Origin: Kerstersia gyiorum
Lineage (GTDB): Bacteria > Pseudomonadota > Gammaproteobacteria > Burkholderiales > Burkholderiaceae_B
Reading direction: 5' to 3'
Assembly (NCBI RefSeq): GCF_004216755.1
Contig: NZ_SGWZ01000008.1
Span: forward strand, 1 to 64,000
DNA length: 64,000 nucleotides
The notes under the pieces are model-generated. The model saw nothing but the letters and a program-made list of their open reading frames with translations. It was not told the origin of the DNA and made no database searches. Made by a program: the position numbers and the translations under genes. Shown in pieces: positions 26,555 through 34,028 of this stretch. Every line of letters starts with the position of its first letter. The first letter of the stretch is position 1.

Positions 26555-27685
26555 ATGGGGGAAGAAATCCTGAACGGGTCGCGCAGGCGTGCGCTCGCGG
26601 GCGCGCTGGCCGGTGTGGCGCTGTCGCTGGCGGCGCTGCCGTCGGCGATGGCGCAGGACAACAAGGTCGTCAACGTCTACAACTGGGCGGAATACACGGC
26701 GCCGGATACCTTGTCGGGCTTTGAAGCCGCGACCGGCATCAAGGCCCGCTACGACGTTTATGACAGCAACGACATGCTGCAATCCAAGCTGCTGGCAGGC
26801 CGTTCCGGCTATGACGTGGTCGTGCCGTCGACCCACTATGCCGCCCGGCAGATCCAGGGCGGCCTTTACCAGAAGCTCGACAAGAGCAAGATCCCCAATT
26901 GGGAGCACCTGGACCCCGACCTGATGGCGCTGGTTGCGACGGTCGACCCGGGTAATGAATACCTGATCCCCTGGGGCTATGGCACCAACGGCCTGGGCTT
27001 CAATGTGACCAAGGCCAGGGAAATTCTGGGGGCAGACGCGGACCTGGCTGACTGGAAACTGCTGTTCGAACCGGAAAACGCCGCCAAATTGCAGCGTTGC
27101 GGCATTTCTATCCTCGACGAGGCGGCGCAGGTGTTCCCGGCCGTGCTGCATTATCTGGGGAAGGACCCCAACAGCAGCAACCCTGATGACTACCAGGAGG
27201 CCGCCGAGGTCCTGAAGAAAATCCGTCCGTACATCCGCCAGTTCAGTTCATCGGGCTACATCGACGAGCTGGCCAGCGGCGACCTCTGCATGGTCTATGG
27301 TTTTTCGGGCGACGTCATGATTTCACGCCATCGCGCCAAGACGTCGGGCCAGAAGTTCGAAGTGGATTACTTCATTCCTGCCGGCGGCGCGCCAGCCTGG
27401 TTCGATACCATGGCGATTCCCAAGGATGCGCGCAATGTCGATGCGGCACATGCCTTCATCAACTACATCGAAACGCCCCAGGTGCATGCGGCCATCACCA
27501 ACCACATGTTCTATCCCAATGCCAACAAGAGTGCGCGAGAATTCGTGAATCCGGAAGTGGCGAACAACCCGATGATCTACCCGGCGGCCGAAGTTTCCCA
27601 GACGCTGTATGTCATCAAGCCCCAACCGCCGCGCATTCAGCAGTTGCAGACCCGGCTCTGGAATTCCCTCAAGTCCGGACGCTGA
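26555..27685 (+). CDS. potF: Polyamine ABC transporter substrate-binding protein (PotF-like)
   Basis: Periplasmic binding protein for putrescine/spermidine, 376 residues from the ATG at 26555, which is preceded by GGGGG at good spacing; an earlier ATG at 26531 is possible. The signal peptide has SRRR before a hydrophobic core and cleaves near SAMA-Q. Family stretches: VVNVYNWAEYTAPDTLSGFE, YDVVVPSTHYAARQI and PWGYGTNGLGFNV. A TATGAT at 26510-26515 is a reasonable -10 box, but no good -35 is visible. It heads the potFGHI-yffB operon. Confidence 0.92.
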   Translation: MGEEILNGSRRRALAGALAGVALSLAALPSAMAQDNKVVNVYNWAEYTAPDTLSGFEAATGIKARYDVYDSNDMLQSKLLAGRSGYDVVVPSTHYAARQIQGGLYQKLDKSKIPNWEHLDPDLMALVATVDPGNEYLIPWGYGTNGLGFNVTKAREILGADADLADWKLLFEPENAAKLQRCGISILDEAAQVFPAVLHYLGKDPNSSNPDDYQEAAEVLKKIRPYIRQFSSSGYIDELASGDLCMVYGFSGDVMISRHRAKTSGQKFEVDYFIPAGGAPAWFDTMAIPKDARNVDAAHAFINYIETPQVHAAITNHMFYPNANKSAREFVNPEVANNPMIYPAAEVSQTLYVIKPQPPRIQQLQTRLWNSLKSGR

Positions 27686-27706
27686 TCTTACAGGCTAGTG
27701 AACATC

Positions 27707-28837
27707 ATGGCGGAAAACCGTGTGCCGGTGCAGCCCTTTGCTGTCGATCCGGATGATTTCGTACAACTTGTCGATCTGGTGAAAATCTTCGACGAGACCG
27801 TGGCGGTGCGTTCGGTGAACCTGTCGGTACGGCGCAACGAGCTGTTTGCCTTGCTGGGCAGTTCGGGCAGCGGCAAGTCGACGCTGCTGCGCATGCTGGC
27901 CGGTTTTGAGCAGCCCACATCCGGGCAGATCCTGCTCGATGGCGTGGATATTGCCCGAGTGCCGCCATACCGGCGCCCGGTGAACATGATGTTTCAGTCC
28001 TACGCGCTGTTTCCGCACATGACGGTCGAGGCCAACGTGGCTTTCGGCCTCAAGCAGGAGGGCGTGGACCCGGCGGAAATCCACGAGCGTGTCTATGAAG
28101 CGCTGGACCTGGTGCAAATGGTGCCTTACGCCAAGCGCAAGCCCAACCAGCTTTCTGGTGGACAGCAGCAGCGGGTGGCCCTGGCGCGCAGCCTGGTCAA
28201 GCGGCCCAAGCTGTTGCTGCTCGACGAGCCGATGTCGGCGCTGGACAAGCAGATTCGCCAGAAGACGCAGATCGAGCTGGTGCGTATCCTCAACCAGGTG
28301 GGTGTGACCTGCATCATGGTGACGCATGACCAGGAAGAAGCCATGACCATGGCCGATCGCCTGGCGGTGATGACCGATGGCGAGATCGTCCAGTGCGGCA
28401 CGCCGCAGGATGTCTATGCCTTCCCGAATTCGCGTTTCGTCGCGAGTTTCATTGGTTCGACCAATATTTTCACTGGCACAATCGTCGTTGACGAGCCGGA
28501 CCATGTCGCTATCGAGTGCGAGGAACTGGGGCGGCGTCTATACGTCAACCATGGCATCAGCGAGCCGCTGGGCATGGATGTCTACGTTTCGTTGCGCCCG
28601 GAAAGCGTGCTGGTGCGCCGCGAGCAACCGCCAGGCGAGGTCAACTGGGCGCGCGGCGTGGTCAGCCATATGGCCTGGCTGGGCAGTTACGCGCTGTACC
28701 AGATCCGGCTGGATTCCGGCAAAGTGGTGGAAGCCAGCGTGCCCGGCCTGATGCTGGCGCGCGAAGATGCGCCCGGCATCGACGACGAGGTCTTTATCAC
28801 CTGGGACGCCGACAGTGGCGTGGTGCTGGCATCATGA
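27707..28837 (+). CDS. potG: Polyamine ABC transporter ATP-binding protein (PotG-like)
   Basis: 376-residue ATPase. Walker A GSSGSGKST, ABC signature LSGGQQQRVALARSL, Walker B LLLLDEPMSALD, and a C-terminal TOBE-type regulatory domain with SLRPESVLV. I start at ATG 27707 (MAENRVPVQPF); a GTG nine bases upstream is an alternative. Its stop overlaps the potH start within ATGATGA-type coupling. Confidence 0.95.
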   Translation: MAENRVPVQPFAVDPDDFVQLVDLVKIFDETVAVRSVNLSVRRNELFALLGSSGSGKSTLLRMLAGFEQPTSGQILLDGVDIARVPPYRRPVNMMFQSYALFPHMTVEANVAFGLKQEGVDPAEIHERVYEALDLVQMVPYAKRKPNQLSGGQQQRVALARSLVKRPKLLLLDEPMSALDKQIRQKTQIELVRILNQVGVTCIMVTHDQEEAMTMADRLAVMTDGEIVQCGTPQDVYAFPNSRFVASFIGSTNIFTGTIVVDEPDHVAIECEELGRRLYVNHGISEPLGMDVYVSLRPESVLVRREQPPGEVNWARGVVSHMAWLGSYALYQIRLDSGKVVEASVPGLMLAREDAPGIDDEVFITWDADSGVVLAS

Positions 28838-29772
28838 TGTTCAAGCGCTGGCGCCGTGAGCGCTCGGGCCTGCCCAGCCTTTCTCGGCTGCTGGCCATCG
28901 TGCCGCCCTATTTGTGGCTGGCACTGACCCTGCTGGTGCCTTTCCTGCTGGTGCTGAAGATCAGCTTTGCCGACCAGGATTTCGGCCTGCCGCCCTATAC
29001 GGCGCTGGCCGAATTCAAGGAAGAGGCGCTGCATGTCTCCCTGCACCTGCGCGGCTACCTGCTGTTGCTCAACGATTCGCTGTATGTCGCCACCTACCTG
29101 AATTCGCTCAAGATGGCGGCGGTAACCACTCTCTGGTGCATCCTGATCGGCTTTCCGCTGGCCTACTACATTGCGCGTTCCGCTCCGGCGGTGCGCGGCC
29201 TGCTGCTGTTGCTGGTGATCCTGCCGTTCTGGACCTCGCTGCTGCTGCGCGTCTATGCCTGGGTGGGCATCCTGCGCAACGACGGGCTGCTGAACAGTCT
29301 GCTGATGTGGCTGGGCATCATCGACGCGCCCATCCCGATGTACCGCACGGATTTCGCCGTGTATGTCGGCATGGTCTACGCTTATCTGCCATTTTTCATC
29401 CTGCCGCTCTATGCCACGCTGGTGAAGCTCGACAACCGTCTGCTGGAAGCCGCCTACGACCTGGGCGCGCGGCCCTGGTCAGCGTTCCTCCATGTCACGC
29501 TGCCCATGGCCTGGCCCGGCATCGTGGCGGGTGCGTTGCTGGTATTCATTCCCTGCGTAGGGGAGTATGTCATTCCGGAAATGCTGGGTGGCGCCGATAC
29601 GCTGATGATGGGGCGTCTGGTCTGGGATGAATTCTCGCGCAACTCCGACTGGCCGGTTGCGGCGTCCATTACCGTGGTGATGGTGTTGTTCCTGCTGGTG
29701 CCCTTCGTCTGGTTCCAGCGCAACCAGATGCGCCAGATGCGCGTGGCGGGCGACGTGGAGGAAAAGGCATGA
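28834..29772 (+). CDS. potH: Polyamine ABC transporter permease (PotH-like)
   Basis: 312 residues from ATG 28834, overlapping the potG stop. Six hydrophobic segments and the permease EAA loop LEAAYDLGARPWSAFLHVTLPMAWPGI, which docks onto the ATPase. The start MMFKRWRRE is charged and cytoplasmic. The frame opens upstream inside potG, but that part is not real coding. It pairs with the next gene to form the channel. Confidence 0.94.
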   Translation: MMFKRWRRERSGLPSLSRLLAIVPPYLWLALTLLVPFLLVLKISFADQDFGLPPYTALAEFKEEALHVSLHLRGYLLLLNDSLYVATYLNSLKMAAVTTLWCILIGFPLAYYIARSAPAVRGLLLLLVILPFWTSLLLRVYAWVGILRNDGLLNSLLMWLGIIDAPIPMYRTDFAVYVGMVYAYLPFFILPLYATLVKLDNRLLEAAYDLGARPWSAFLHVTLPMAWPGIVAGALLVFIPCVGEYVIPEMLGGADTLMMGRLVWDEFSRNSDWPVAASITVVMVLFLLVPFVWFQRNQMRQMRVAGDVEEKA

Positions 29773-30572
29773 AGCCCAATCCCTGGTTGCGCCTGCTCAG
29801 CTTCGCGTTGGGTTTCGGTTTCCTGTACCTGCCGTTGTTCACGTTGGTGGTGTTTTCGTTCAACGCGTCCGAAATGGTGACCAAATGGAGCGGATTTTCG
29901 CTGCGCTGGTACCGTGAACTGCTTAACGACGAAGTCTTGCTGTCGGCGGCCTGGCTATCGCTGCGGGTGGCGGCGATGACCGCGACCATGGCGGTCGTCA
30001 TCGGCACCTGGGCGGGCTACGTGCTGGCGCGCATGCGTCGCTTTCCTGGCATTTCCCTGTTCGTCGCGATGATCAGCGCACCGTTGGTGATCCCTGAAGT
30101 GATCCTGGGGATTTCGCTGCTGCTGATGTTCGTGGAGCTGCACAACCTGACGGGCTGGCCCGAAGGGCAGGGTGTGTTCACCATCTGGGTGGGCCACGTG
30201 GTGCTGGCGACAGCTTATGTCGCGGTGATCATTCAATCACGGCTGCGTGAATTCGACCGTTCACTGGAAGAGGCTGCGCTGGACCTGGGCGCAACGCCGC
30301 TGACGGTATTTTTCCGCATCACCTTGCCGTTGATCGCGCCGGCATTGGCGGCTGGCTGGCTGCTGGCCTTCACGCTGTCGCTCGATGATGTCGTCATCGC
30401 GTCCTTCCTGTCGGGGCCGGGTTCGACCCTGTTGTCGCCGGAAATTTTTGCCCGCGTGCGCCTGGGGCTCAAGCCCGAGGTCAACGCACTGGCTACTATC
30501 TTTATTGTCGCGGTAGGTATTTGCGTGCTCGTTGCCTACCGCCTGCAGAAACGCAAGGAGGTATCGTCATGA
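29769..30572 (+). CDS. potI: Polyamine ABC transporter permease (PotI-like)
   Basis: 267-residue second permease with six hydrophobic segments and the EAA loop LEEAALDLGATPLTVFFRITLPLIAPAL. It starts within the potH stop (ATGA). The ALSLDDVV-type segment (LAFTLSLDDVVIASFLSGPG) is characteristic of PotC/PotI proteins. Confidence 0.94.
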   Translation: MKPNPWLRLLSFALGFGFLYLPLFTLVVFSFNASEMVTKWSGFSLRWYRELLNDEVLLSAAWLSLRVAAMTATMAVVIGTWAGYVLARMRRFPGISLFVAMISAPLVIPEVILGISLLLMFVELHNLTGWPEGQGVFTIWVGHVVLATAYVAVIIQSRLREFDRSLEEAALDLGATPLTVFFRITLPLIAPALAAGWLLAFTLSLDDVVIASFLSGPGSTLLSPEIFARVRLGLKPEVNALATIFIVAVGICVLVAYRLQKRKEVSS

Positions 30573-30928
30573 GCCTGGTCCTTTACGGTCTGAATAAGTG
30601 CAGCACCTGCGTCAAGGCGCGTGCCTGGCTGGACAGCCACGGCGTGGCGCACACGTTCGTCGATTATCGCGACCATCCGGTGGACCCGGCACTGTTGCGG
30701 GATTGGGCGGCCCAGTTGGGTGGCTGGGAGAAGCTCGTCAACCGGGCTTCCATGACCTGGCGCAACCTGCCCGAATCCGCTCGCAGTCCGGCCGATGACG
30801 CCGCCTGGCTGGCCCTGATTGCCGACTATCCGGCGTTGGTGCGCCGTCCCGTGGCGGTCGATGGCGACGGCAAGGTTGGCGTCGGTTTCCGTGAAGCCAC
30901 CTATGCGGCGCGTTTCCTGCCTGCGTAG
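30569..30928 (+). CDS. yffB: ArsC/Spx-family thioredoxin-fold protein (YffB-like)
   Basis: 119 residues. LYGLNKCSTCVKARAWL holds a CxxC pair (Cys11, Cys14); the middle segment WEKLVNRASMTWRNLP and the late RRPVAVDG match the YffB branch of the arsenate-reductase family, which is glutathione-linked and not proven to reduce arsenate. AAGGAGG precedes the ATG, which overlaps the potI stop, so it is the last gene of the polyamine operon; a functional link is not obvious. Confidence 0.88.
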   Translation: MSLVLYGLNKCSTCVKARAWLDSHGVAHTFVDYRDHPVDPALLRDWAAQLGGWEKLVNRASMTWRNLPESARSPADDAAWLALIADYPALVRRPVAVDGDGKVGVGFREATYAARFLPA

Positions 30929-30996
30929 ACGGTGCCGGGCCGCTGTTTCGGCGTGCCGGGCGTATGATGTTTTTTTCTGACTGACAGGTTTCATTC

Positions 30997-31683
30997 ATGT
31001 TGTCGCAGCAACAACTCAAGCAGCAAGCGGCCGATGCCGCCTTGGCCTATATCGAACCCATGCTGGGCGCGGATGTCATCATCGGCGTGGGCACGGGTTC
31101 CACGGCGGATCTTTTCATCGACGGCCTGGCACGCTATGCCGGCCGCTTCCGCGGCGCGGTGGCCAGTTCGGTGCGCAGCGCCGAGCGCCTGGCCGGCCAC
31201 GGTATCGCCGTGCTGGATCTCAATGACGTGCAGCACATGCCGGTGTATGTCGATGGCGCCGACGAAATCGACGCTGGCATGAATATGATCAAGGGCGGTG
31301 GTGGCGCGCTGACGCGCGAGAAAATCGTCGCCTCGGTGGCGGACGAATTCGTGTGCATTGCTGACGATAGCAAGTTGGTCCGGCGCCTGGGGCGCTTCCC
31401 GCTGCCGGTGGAAGTCATTCCCATGGCGCGCGAAGCCGTGGCCCGTGCGTTGCGTGCCTATGGCGGTATTCCGGCGTTGCGCGAGGGCTTCGTAACCGAC
31501 AACGGCAATGTCATCCTGGACGTTTCCGGCCTGGAAATCAACGAACCGGCCCGCCTGGAGCAGGAAATCAACAACCTGCCGGGTGTCGTCACCTGCGGCC
31601 TGTTCGCGCTGCGCGGCGCGAACCTGGCGCTGTTGGCGGGCAGCGACGGCGTGCAGCGCCTGCTGCCGGGCGCGCGCGGCTGA
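30997..31683 (+). CDS. rpiA: Ribose-5-phosphate isomerase A
   Basis: 228-residue cytoplasmic enzyme interconverting ribose-5-phosphate and ribulose-5-phosphate. Motifs: VGVGTGSTADLFI near the start, YVDGADEIDAGMNMIKGGGGALTREKIVA containing the catalytic Asp/Glu, and ADDSKLVRRLGRFPLPVEV. The length is normal. Followed by a strong hairpin and then the phoU promoter region. Confidence 0.97.
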   Translation: MLSQQQLKQQAADAALAYIEPMLGADVIIGVGTGSTADLFIDGLARYAGRFRGAVASSVRSAERLAGHGIAVLDLNDVQHMPVYVDGADEIDAGMNMIKGGGGALTREKIVASVADEFVCIADDSKLVRRLGRFPLPVEVIPMAREAVARALRAYGGIPALREGFVTDNGNVILDVSGLEINEPARLEQEINNLPGVVTCGLFALRGANLALLAGSDGVQRLLPGARG

Positions 31684-31691
31684 GAGCCGGG

Positions 31692-31721
31692 GGCAGCGCG
31701 GCACCTCAGTGCTGCGCTGTT
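31692..31721 (+). terminator. Probable terminator of rpiA
   Basis: Near-perfect 11-bp stem CAGCGCGGCAC (31694-31704) / GTGCTGCGCTG (31709-31719) with one G-U pair and a CTCA tetraloop, starting 10 bp after the rpiA stop. The downstream U tract is weak (TGTTG), so it may be partial or Rho-assisted. Confidence 0.5.
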
Positions 31722-31751
31722 GCCATGGGCACGAGGATGACGCCCGCGTAA

Positions 31752-31778
31752 GTTGCATTCACGCGTATGTTGCATTCA
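31752..31778. repeat. Direct repeat GTTGCATTCA upstream of phoU
   Basis: The 10-mer GTTGCATTCA occurs at 31752-31761 and again at 31769-31778, 17 bp apart, directly before the PhoB-box-like site. It could be a binding site for a second regulator or an extended Pho region. Confidence 0.4.
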
Positions 31779-31783
31779 TGAAT

Positions 31784-31801
31784 TTGTCATGATTGGGTCA
31801 T
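31784..31801 (+). promoter_or_regulatory. PhoB box-like site upstream of phoU
   Basis: TTGTCAT (31784-31790), four bases GATT, then GGGTCAT (31795-31801): two 7-bp direct repeats separated by 4 bp, the geometry of the Pho box CTGTCAT-N4-CTGTCAY, matching 6/7 and 5/7. A poor -10 candidate (GACATA, 31815-31820) lies at the expected distance. It is located about 110 bp before phoU, whose product controls PhoB/PhoR, which strengthens the call. Confidence 0.6.
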
Positions 31802-31909
31802 AAGATCACTTTCTGACATACGGCCACTGTCCGCTTCGCGATCGCGCGGGCGCTTCCCGACGGCTGGCGTTCTTCACATGGATCGTTTTGAATAGGCAGG
31901 GATCACAGG

Positions 31910-32665
31910 ATGAGTGAGCATACCAACAGGCAGTTTGCGACGGATCTGGAAACCATCCGTTCCCAATTCCTGCAGATGGGGGGCGTCGTCGAGGCGATGA
32001 TCGGCGAAGCGGTGGATGCGCTGGCCGGCAACGACCCGGTGCTGTTCGAGAAAGTGCGCGAACGCGAAAAGGAAGTGAACCGCCGCGAGGTCGAGATCGA
32101 CGAGCGCATCGGCCTGACGCTGGCCCTGCACCAGCCGACCGCCATTGACCTGCGCACCTTGCTGGCCGTTTCCAAGATGCTGACCGATATGGAACGCTCG
32201 GGCGACGAGGCCGACAAGATCGCCTCGCTGGCGCGCCGCATCCATGACGCCGAGCAGCATCGCATGCCGGTGATCGAACTGCGCCACATGGCCAATAGCG
32301 TGATCACCATGCTGCGCCAGACGCTGGACGCCTTTGCCCGCCAGGATGCGGTCCAGGCCGCCGCCGTGGTGCGCAGCGACAAGGAAGTCGACCGTGAGTG
32401 GAAGGCGGCCCTGCGCCATCTGATCACCTACATGATCGAGGACCCGCGTACCATCTCGCGCGCCATCGACATGATTTTTGTCGCGCGTGCGCTGGAACGC
32501 ATCGGCGATCATGCCAAAAACATGGCAGAGCGTGTGATCTACATGGTGCATGGCGCCGATGTGCGCCATACCGGTGTCAAGAATGCCGAGCGCACGGCGG
32601 CGGGCGAAGAACCCATCAGCATTCACGAGAAACAGGCCAGCGACAGCAACAATACGCAGTCCTGA
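31910..32665 (+). CDS. phoU: Phosphate signalling protein PhoU
   Basis: 251-residue, all-helical cytoplasmic protein with the PhoU duplication; each half has an E/DxxxD metal cluster motif (for example SGDEADKIASLARRI and ERIGDHAKNMAERVIY). It represses Pho regulon signalling through PhoR and the Pst transporter. No pst or phoBR genes are present nearby. Two strong hairpins follow it. Confidence 0.96.
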   Translation: MSEHTNRQFATDLETIRSQFLQMGGVVEAMIGEAVDALAGNDPVLFEKVREREKEVNRREVEIDERIGLTLALHQPTAIDLRTLLAVSKMLTDMERSGDEADKIASLARRIHDAEQHRMPVIELRHMANSVITMLRQTLDAFARQDAVQAAAVVRSDKEVDREWKAALRHLITYMIEDPRTISRAIDMIFVARALERIGDHAKNMAERVIYMVHGADVRHTGVKNAERTAAGEEPISIHEKQASDSNNTQS

Positions 32666-32672
32666 TGCCGGG

Positions 32673-32704
32673 CCTTCCCTGCCGCCGTCGAGTGGCAGGG
32701 GAGG
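32673..32704 (+). other. First hairpin downstream of phoU
   Basis: 11-bp stem CCTTCCCTGCC (32673-32683) / GGCAGGGGAGG (32694-32704) with one G-U pair and a 10-nt loop, starting 8 bp after the phoU stop. No U tract follows. Confidence 0.5.
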
Positions 32705-32730
32705 GATAGGCCAAGAGGCCTGCAGGCGCG

Positions 32731-32775
32731 CTGCCCGGTTGCCATGCTTCGTCCAGAAGCCCGGCAACCGGGCAG
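32731..32775 (+). other. Second, long hairpin downstream of phoU
   Basis: Perfect 13-bp inverted repeat CTGCCCGGTTGCC (32731-32743) / GGCAACCGGGCAG (32763-32775). Its loop holds a further 5-bp stem GCTTC/GAAGC, giving an 18-bp hairpin with a 2x2 internal loop. No U tract follows, so this is either a Rho-type 3' end, a processing or stability element, or a DNA-level palindrome. Confidence 0.6.
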
Positions 32776-32877
32776 TGTTGCGTTCGGCGGGGGGCGGGGC
32801 AGGGGGCTGTTGCGCTTGGGTTATCCTGTGGGCCGCCATGGAAACGGAGCCATGGAAGCGGAATTGAAGGAGCAAGC

Positions 32878-33240
32878 ATGCCGCATTGCATTATTGAACA
32901 CGCGCCAGCACTGGATGGCCAGCACCTTGTCAGACAGGTATTTGCCGGGGCGCTGGACTCGGCGTTGTTCGAGCCGGATGGCAGCGATATCAAGGTGCGT
33001 GCGTATGCCTGCGATGCCTATTGCGTAGGTGCAGATATCGTGGGTAGTGCGAATACCACCGATGCCACGCATTTCATCCATGTCACGCTGCGCCTGCTGG
33101 CTGGGCGCACTGCCGTGCAGAAGCAGGAATTGGCGCAGGCGGTATTGGCTCGATTGCAGGCCCTGCCGTTGCAGAATTGTTCCGTTACGATCGAGGTGCA
33201 GGACATGGAGCGCGGCAGCTACCTCAAGTGGCTGGCCTGA
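32878..33240 (+). CDS. 5-carboxymethyl-2-hydroxymuconate isomerase-family protein
   Basis: 120 residues of the CHMI family (tautomerase superfamily). After Met removal the N-terminal catalytic base would be Pro2 (MPHCIIEHAP), and the family stretches THFIHVTLRLLAGRT and SVTIEVQDMERGSYLKW are present. In homoprotocatechuate degradation it isomerises a ring-cleavage product, but no hpa genes are nearby, so the substrate here is uncertain. GAAGGAG ribosome binding site. Confidence 0.85.
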   Translation: MPHCIIEHAPALDGQHLVRQVFAGALDSALFEPDGSDIKVRAYACDAYCVGADIVGSANTTDATHFIHVTLRLLAGRTAVQKQELAQAVLARLQALPLQNCSVTIEVQDMERGSYLKWLA

Positions 33241-33273
33241 TTCTGGGCAGACTCGGTGGTGGGCTGCCCAGAA
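33241..33273 (+). other. Inverted repeat abutting the CHMI stop codon
   Basis: Perfect 10-bp repeat TTCTGGGCAG (33241-33250) / CTGCCCAGAA (33264-33273) with a 13-nt loop, beginning at the first base after the stop codon. No U tract follows. A transcript-end or stability hairpin is likely. Confidence 0.5.
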
Positions 33274-33424
33274 AGGCGCCCGGAGGGGATGTTTTGACAG
33301 GGGATGCTGGCTACAGGAAGCCGCTCCGGCTGAAAGGCGGGTTCTGGCGGTAGCGGGTAGCGGCTAAGCCTGCAGGCCCGTGGTAAGAGGAACCCCGGCC
33401 AGGTCAGATTGCCAGCAGACAGCA

Positions 33425-33442
33425 GCCCGGCCGTAGCCGGGC
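33425..33442 (-). other. Tetraloop hairpin just downstream of yggX
   Basis: Stem GCCCGGC/GCCGGGC of 7 bp with a 4-nt loop; on the minus (yggX) strand the loop is C(UACG)G, an especially stable class. It begins 8 bp after the yggX stop, and no U tract follows. Probably a 3'-end hairpin. Confidence 0.5.
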
Positions 33443-33450
33443 GCCTGGGG

Positions 33451-33723
33451 TCAGGCCGAGGGCGGCACGAAGCCGTGGGCTTCGACCTGGCTGTCTTCGA
33501 ACAGATGGCGTTCCATCTGTTGCGTCAGGTATTTGCGGGCGCGGGCGTCCGCCAGATTCAGGCGATTCTCATTGACCAGGCGCGTCTGGATGCTGAGCCA
33601 TTCTTCCCAGGCTTCCCTGGAAATGCTTTCCCAGATGCGCTGGCCCAGCGCGCCGGGGTAGGGCGGACGTTCCAGGCCTTCAGCTTCTTTCTTCAATTTG
33701 ACACATTGGACGATACGGGTCAT
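33451..33723 (-). CDS. yggX: Fe(2+)-trafficking / oxidative damage protection protein YggX
   Basis: 90-residue cytoplasmic protein. MTRIVQCVKLKKEAEGLERPPYPG and RIWESISREAWEEWLSIQT are family signatures, including the single conserved cysteine (Cys7). It protects Fe-S clusters and may traffic iron. Convergent with the CHMI-family gene. Confidence 0.96.
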   Translation of the reverse strand: MTRIVQCVKLKKEAEGLERPPYPGALGQRIWESISREAWEEWLSIQTRLVNENRLNLADARARKYLTQQMERHLFEDSQVEAHGFVPPSA

Positions 33724-34028
33724 GGATGCACCTCTGGAAATGGTGTACGCCGCGCTGGCCGGCTGCTTCAGCCTGGCAGGGGCGCGGCGGGCCGGGCGCC
33801 AGGCGCCCGGGGTGAAAAGGGAAGGCAGGGCTGCGTGAGCGCACGATCTCGATGCGCCGGCGGCCCAGCCTGCATGATGCCGATTTTAAAGGCGTCTGGC
33901 GCGCACGGCAGGCATAGCCGTTCTTGTTGCCAGGGTATATGGGGCATGCCGGCGGAACCGGCGTGGCAGGCAGTGGCTTTGCCCGAGGCCCACGGCCGGT
34001 TCAAGGCTTGCCGCCTGCCTGATACCGC
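33724..34028. other. Intergenic region between argA and yggX
   Basis: 305 bp with no supportable gene. It holds a near-perfect palindrome CCGGGCGCC-A-GGCGCCCGG at about 33792-33810, which may be part of the argA 3' end or the yggX 5' region. No clear promoter could be picked out. Confidence 0.5.

Noticed and set aside
33792..33810. CCGGGCGCC-A-GGCGCCCGG palindrome as a terminator of argA
   Set aside because: No U tract follows, and it lies over 200 bp beyond the argA stop; kept only as a note in the intergenic entry.
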